Notes under the pieces: model-generated
The model's database searches: none
Told to the model about the DNA's origin: nothing
What the model saw: the letters and a program-made list of their open reading frames with translations, nothing else
Program-made: the position numbers and the translations under genes
From: UBA1081 sp045658165
GTDB lineage: Bacteria; Bacillota; Clostridia; Oscillospirales; Acutalibacteraceae
DNA: 27,182 nt
Direction: 5' to 3'
NCBI GenBank assembly: GCA_045658165.1
Contig: JAZOUN010000056.1
Span: forward strand, 1-27,182
In this document: one piece after another, positions 23,834-27,182 of the stretch
Numbering within the stretch: the first letter of the stretch is position 1
Layout of the letters: every line of letters begins with the position of its first letter

Positions 23834-23985
23834 TGCACATATTTCATCATATATGTTCGAACCTATATAGCATAATGCACAACTTTAATAATTTAGAATC
23901 AAGTGTATTTTAATAAAATGAAATTTTAGTGCAAAGCATACATATTTCATTGCTTTAATTTGTTGAAGTTTTTTATTAAATCTTC

Positions 23986-24014
23986 TTGACTTCCGTTGTT
24001 CTATTATGTATAAT
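23986..24014 (+). promoter_or_regulatory. Sigma-A type promoter for the leu T-box operon
   Basis: TTGACT (23986-23991), a 17-base spacer and TATAAT (24009-24014). Transcription would start near 24021, just before the T-box leader. The AT-rich stretch 23834-23985 upstream shows no gene or structure that I can support. Confidence 0.8.
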
Positions 24015-24033
24015 ACTACACAATACAGATAAA

Positions 24034-24308
24034 CGCAATGACAAGGCTAAAGGGTCATTCGTAGCGGTGTTTTCAGAGAGTAACTGGGTGGTGTGAGGTT
24101 ACAGCCGTGAGTGATCGTATCTCTCCTTCGAGCGGTCGACTGAACACCGTCTTTATGGCGGTCGTGTAGGAAGAACGGAGCTTCATCGTTAAAGAAGTAG
24201 CATATTCGGCTTGATCGGCCCGATGTGTGAATTGAGCGGGTGATTTTTCACCAATTAGAGTGGTACCACGGACATTATGCTCCGTCTCTTTGTTGAGACG
24301 GGGTTTTT
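24034..24308 (+). promoter_or_regulatory. T-box leader controlling leuA, probable leucine (CTC) specifier
   Basis: The leader holds the T-box hallmarks in order. There is a Stem I base pairing CGGTGTT (24065-24071) with AACACCG (24143-24149), and the AGAGAG motif (24075-24080) followed by a GTAAC/GTTAC hairpin (24080-24084, 24098-24102). The GAGC...CTGAAC segment runs 24130-24145. The T-box AGAGTGGTACCACGG is at 24257-24271 and a terminator hairpin follows. Spacing from GAGC places CTC (24121-24123, Leu) as specifier. TGGT in the T-box would pair with ACCA of a tRNA with discriminator A, as in tRNA-Leu. Uncharged tRNA-Leu should favour the antiterminator and switch on leuA-leuC. The 5' limit is approximate. 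Confidence 0.93.
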
Positions 24309-24309
24309 C
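24280..24309 (+). terminator. T-box regulated terminator
   Basis: CCGTCTC (24282-24288) pairs with GAGACGG (24295-24301), extendable by two pairs, then TTTTTCTATTTTTTT follows. It is the expression platform competing with the antiterminator that includes the T-box sequence at 24257-24271. Confidence 0.92.
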
Positions 24310-24348
24310 TATTTTTTTATCTGTATAATTTTACACAGAGGTGATTCC

Positions 24349-26022
24349 ATGAAAGGAACAGAAAAGTACACAAGACAATTTTTTATGCCCCCCGAGGTAA
24401 AGGGCGAATGGATGCACAAAACATATATCGATAAGGCTCCCATCTGGTGTTCGGTTGACCTTCGTGACGGTAATCAGTCACTTATCATCCCCATGAGCCT
24501 TGAAGAAAAGGTTGAATTCTTCAAGCTTCTTGTTAAAATCGGATTCAAGCAGATTGAAGTCGGTTTCCCCGCAGCGAGCGAAACTGAATATCAGTTCCTT
24601 CGTACTCTTATTGAAAACGACCTTATTCCCGATGATGTTACAATCCAGGTGCTTACACAGTCAAGAGAGCATATCATCAAAAAGACTTTTGAAAGCCTTG
24701 CAGGAATCAAAAATGAAAACCACGTTATCGTTCATCTTTACAACTCAACATCAGTTGCACAGAGAGAACAGGTTTTCAGAAAGTCAAAGGAACAGATAAA
24801 GCAGATTGCAATTGTCGGCGCAACCCTTTTTGATTCACTTGCAAAGGAATACGGTGTTAAGTACCGTTATGAATATTCTCCCGAATCATTCACAGGCACA
24901 GAGCCCGAATATGCTCTTGAGGTATGTAACGCTGTTCTTGATATCTGGCAGCCCACTCCCGACAGAAAGGTTGTTATCAATCTGCCCGTAACAGTTCAGC
25001 ACTCAATGCCTCATGTTTACGCAAACCAGATTGAATACATGAGCAACAACATGAAATACAGAGAAAGTGTTGAAATTTCTCTTCATCCTCATAACGACAG
25101 AGGCTGTGCCGTTGCAGACTGTGAACTCGGTCTTCTTGCAGGTGCAGACAGAATCGAAGGCACACTTTTCGGCAACGGTGAAAGAACAGGTAATGCCGAT
25201 ATCGTAACACTCGGTATGAATATGTTCTCTCAGGGTGTTGACCCCGAACTCGATTTCAGCAATATGCCCGAAATCGTGGCTGTTTATGAAAAAGTAACAA
25301 GAATGTCAGTTTATGAACGTTCACCCTATTCAGGCAACCTTGTTTTTGCCGCTTTCTCAGGCTCACATCAGGATGCTATTGCAAAGGGCATGAAATACAG
25401 AGAAGACAACGACTGCGAACATTGGACTGTTCCTTATCTTCCCATCGACCCCAAGGATGTCGGCAGAGAATACAAGACAGACGTTATCCGTATCAATTCA
25501 CAGTCAGGTAAGGGCGGTATCGGTTATCTTCTTGATAAGCAGTATGGCTATACACTTCCCATGAAGATGAGAGAAAACGTCGGATACTGCGTAAAAGACG
25601 TTTCAGACAAGGCTCACAAAGAGCTTCTGCCCGAAGAAGTTTTTGAAGTCTTCAAAGAAAACTATATCAATATCATTGACGGTCCCGTCAAGTACATCGA
25701 CTGCCACTTTGTGCGTAAGAATGACACGGTTGCTTACCTCACATTTGAAAAAGACGGCATAGTTGACGATATCGCAGGTAACGGTAACGGTTCACTCGAC
25801 GCTGTTGTTAAAGCACTTCACAAGGGCGGAATCATGTTTGACCACCTTGTATATACAGAACACGCGCTCAATATGGGATCAACCTCAAAGGCTGTTTCTT
25901 ACGTCAGCATCACAATGCCCGACGGAAAAGTCAGCTGGGGTGTCGGTGTTGACGACGATATTATTCTTTCATCTGTTTATGCACTTTTCTCTGCTATAAA
26001 CAGATATGAAAAATCAAAGTAA
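24349..26022 (+). CDS. leuA: 2-isopropylmalate synthase LeuA (long class)
   Basis: LeuA condenses acetyl-CoA with 2-oxoisovalerate, the first committed step of leucine synthesis. The 557-residue product begins KYTRQFFMPPEVKGEWMHK, the start typical of the longer LeuA class found in actinobacteria and fungi. Metal and catalytic residues are R39-D40 in VDLRDGNQSL, H246 and H248 in SLHPHNDRG, and N282 in GNGERTGN. Residues about 430-557 are the leucine-sensing regulatory domain. The ATG at 24349 follows AGAGGTGA; an in-frame start at 24277 would run through the terminator hairpin and is rejected. leuC follows 18 bases later. Citramalate synthase is less likely given this N-terminus and the leuC neighbour. 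Confidence 0.95.
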   Translation: MKGTEKYTRQFFMPPEVKGEWMHKTYIDKAPIWCSVDLRDGNQSLIIPMSLEEKVEFFKLLVKIGFKQIEVGFPAASETEYQFLRTLIENDLIPDDVTIQVLTQSREHIIKKTFESLAGIKNENHVIVHLYNSTSVAQREQVFRKSKEQIKQIAIVGATLFDSLAKEYGVKYRYEYSPESFTGTEPEYALEVCNAVLDIWQPTPDRKVVINLPVTVQHSMPHVYANQIEYMSNNMKYRESVEISLHPHNDRGCAVADCELGLLAGADRIEGTLFGNGERTGNADIVTLGMNMFSQGVDPELDFSNMPEIVAVYEKVTRMSVYERSPYSGNLVFAAFSGSHQDAIAKGMKYREDNDCEHWTVPYLPIDPKDVGREYKTDVIRINSQSGKGGIGYLLDKQYGYTLPMKMRENVGYCVKDVSDKAHKELLPEEVFEVFKENYINIIDGPVKYIDCHFVRKNDTVAYLTFEKDGIVDDIAGNGNGSLDAVVKALHKGGIMFDHLVYTEHALNMGSTSKAVSYVSITMPDGKVSWGVGVDDDIILSSVYALFSAINRYEKSK

Positions 26023-26040
26023 TCAGAAGGAGAGTTTATT

Positions 26041-27182
26041 ATGTGTATGACAATGACACAGAAGATTCTTGCTGCACACGCAGGTCTTGAATCAGTTGAA
26101 GCAGGTCAGCTTATTATGGCTAATCTCGACCTCGTTCTCGGTAACGATATCACTTCTCCCGTTGCTATCAATGAATTTGAAAAGAACGGTTTCAACAAGG
26201 TTTTTGACAATACAAAAGTTGCAATGGTTATGGACCACTTTGTTCCCAATAAGGACATCAAGGCTGCACAGCAGACAAAACAGTGCCGTACATTTGCAAA
26301 ATCATTCAATATCACAAACTATTACGACGTAGGCGAAATGGGTATTGAACACGCACTTATCCCCGAAAAGGGTCTTGCAGCTCCCGGTGACTGCATTATC
26401 GGTGCTGACTCACATACTTGCACATACGGTGCTCTCGGTGCTTTCTCAACAGGTATCGGTTCAACTGATATGGCAGCAGGTATGGCAACAGGTAAGGCAT
26501 GGTTCAAAGTTCCTTCAGCTATAAAGTTCACTCTTACAGGCGCACTTCAGAAGGGTGTTTCAGGTAAGGACGTAATTCTTCACATCATCGGTATGATCGG
26601 TGTTGACGGTGCTCTTTACCGTTCAATGGAATTCACAGGCGAAGGTCTTCACTCTCTTTCAATGGACGACAGACTTGCAATGGCTAACATGGCTATTGAA
26701 GCAGGTGCAAAGAACGGTATCTTTGAAGTTGATGACAAGACACTCGAATATGTAAACGGTAGAGTAAACCGTGAATTCACAGTTTATAAGGCAGACGAAG
26801 ACGCTGTTTATGATGAAGAATATGTAATCAATCTCAGCGAAATCGTTTCAACAGTTGCTTGTCCTCATCTTCCCGAAAACACAAGACCTGCAAGTGAGCT
26901 TACAGACATCGTTCCCGATCAGGTTGTTATCGGTTCATGTACAAACGGCAGAATTTCAGATATGGAAGCTGCAGCTAATATTCTTAAAGGCAAGAAAGTT
27001 GCTAAGGATATCAGAGTTATTGTTATTCCCGCAACTCAGTCAGTATACAAAGAGTGTATCAAGAGAGGATATATGGATATCTTCATTGATGCAGGCTGTG
27101 CAGTTTCAACTCCCACCTGCGGTCCTTGTCTCGGCGGTTACATGGGTATTCTTGCTGATGATGAAATCGCAGTTGCAACAAC
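26041..27182 (+). CDS. leuC: 3-isopropylmalate dehydratase large subunit LeuC (3' end cut by window)
   Basis: LeuC isomerises 2- to 3-isopropylmalate with LeuD through a [4Fe-4S] cluster. The frame is open for 380 codons to the window edge; family members of about 420 residues suggest that roughly 40 are missing. Cluster cysteines are C300 in VIGSCTNGR and C360/C363 in TPTCGPCLGG. GADSHTCTYGALGAFSTGIG and the start MTQKILAAHAG match the shorter LeuC/HacA class common in Clostridia and archaea. AAGGAGAG (26027-26034) is seven bases from the ATG at 26041; in-frame ATGs at codons 3 and 5 are less well spaced. It is co-transcribed with leuA under the T-box; leuD is expected just beyond the window. 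Confidence 0.95.
   Translation, partial: MCMTMTQKILAAHAGLESVEAGQLIMANLDLVLGNDITSPVAINEFEKNGFNKVFDNTKVAMVMDHFVPNKDIKAAQQTKQCRTFAKSFNITNYYDVGEMGIEHALIPEKGLAAPGDCIIGADSHTCTYGALGAFSTGIGSTDMAAGMATGKAWFKVPSAIKFTLTGALQKGVSGKDVILHIIGMIGVDGALYRSMEFTGEGLHSLSMDDRLAMANMAIEAGAKNGIFEVDDKTLEYVNGRVNREFTVYKADEDAVYDEEYVINLSEIVSTVACPHLPENTRPASELTDIVPDQVVIGSCTNGRISDMEAAANILKGKKVAKDIRVIVIPATQSVYKECIKRGYMDIFIDAGCAVSTPTCGPCLGGYMGILADDEIAVAT

Noticed and set aside
24277..24348. N-terminal extension of leuA
   Set aside because: It would be translated through the T-box terminator hairpin; the ATG at 24349 has a proper ribosome binding site and matches the family start.

Overview
The window looks like the chromosome of a low-GC anaerobic Firmicute, most likely a clostridium of the Oscillospirales (Ruminococcaceae/Oscillospiraceae) type. 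This is inferred from gene content and order (ruvCAB with glmM, an ECF transporter core, a T-box leucine leader, a DUF5711-like membrane protein, a GlpA-like/DUF1667 oxidoreductase set), strong AGGAG-type ribosome binding sites and AT-rich intergenic DNA. No database search was possible.

Region 1 (1..348, minus): the N-terminal part of a GNAT acetyltransferase. It is divergent from region 2, and each has a good sigma-A type promoter between them.

Region 2 (490..14572, plus): 15 tightly packed genes that read as one long transcription unit: ruvC-ruvA-ruvB (Holliday junction processing), glmM (cell-wall precursor), an RNA-type methyltransferase, ecfA1-ecfA2-ecfT (energy module of a vitamin/micronutrient importer), truA (tRNA pseudouridine), a membrane-anchored DUF5711-like protein, a CvpA-family protein, pgsA-like phosphatidyltransferase, an unusual DUF2156-GNAT fusion, a DJ-1/PfpI protein and mltG (peptidoglycan lytic transglycosylase). 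The second half is biased towards envelope functions.

Region 3 (14575..17718, plus): a consensus promoter drives a secreted endonuclease/exonuclease/phosphatase-fold protein. Next comes an SDR/epimerase-family gene whose promoter overlaps a long imperfect palindrome, then a tcdA-like tRNA-modification gene. The region ends in a bidirectional terminator.

Region 4 (17770..23785, minus): from 5' to 3' of the transcripts, a secreted metallophosphoesterase with its own terminator; then a promoter and a GlpA-like FAD dehydrogenase with a C-terminal BFD-type Fe-S domain, a second FAD/NAD oxidoreductase, a small DUF1667 cysteine protein, and a cytoplasmic GH29 alpha-L-fucosidase. The last gap carries a pair of nested palindromes that look like a dispersed repeat.

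Region 5 (23986..27182, plus): promoter, T-box leader with a likely leucine (CTC) specifier, leuA (long class) and the 5' part of leuC, i.e. leucine biosynthesis controlled by uncharged tRNA-Leu. leuA uses mostly CCC for proline, unlike region 2.

No CRISPR array, prophage, insertion sequence, rRNA or tRNA gene was seen. The least explained items are the DUF2156-GNAT fusion beside pgsA, the palindrome pair, the promoter palindrome, the DUF1667 module and the envelope cluster; none of them clearly amounts to a new system.
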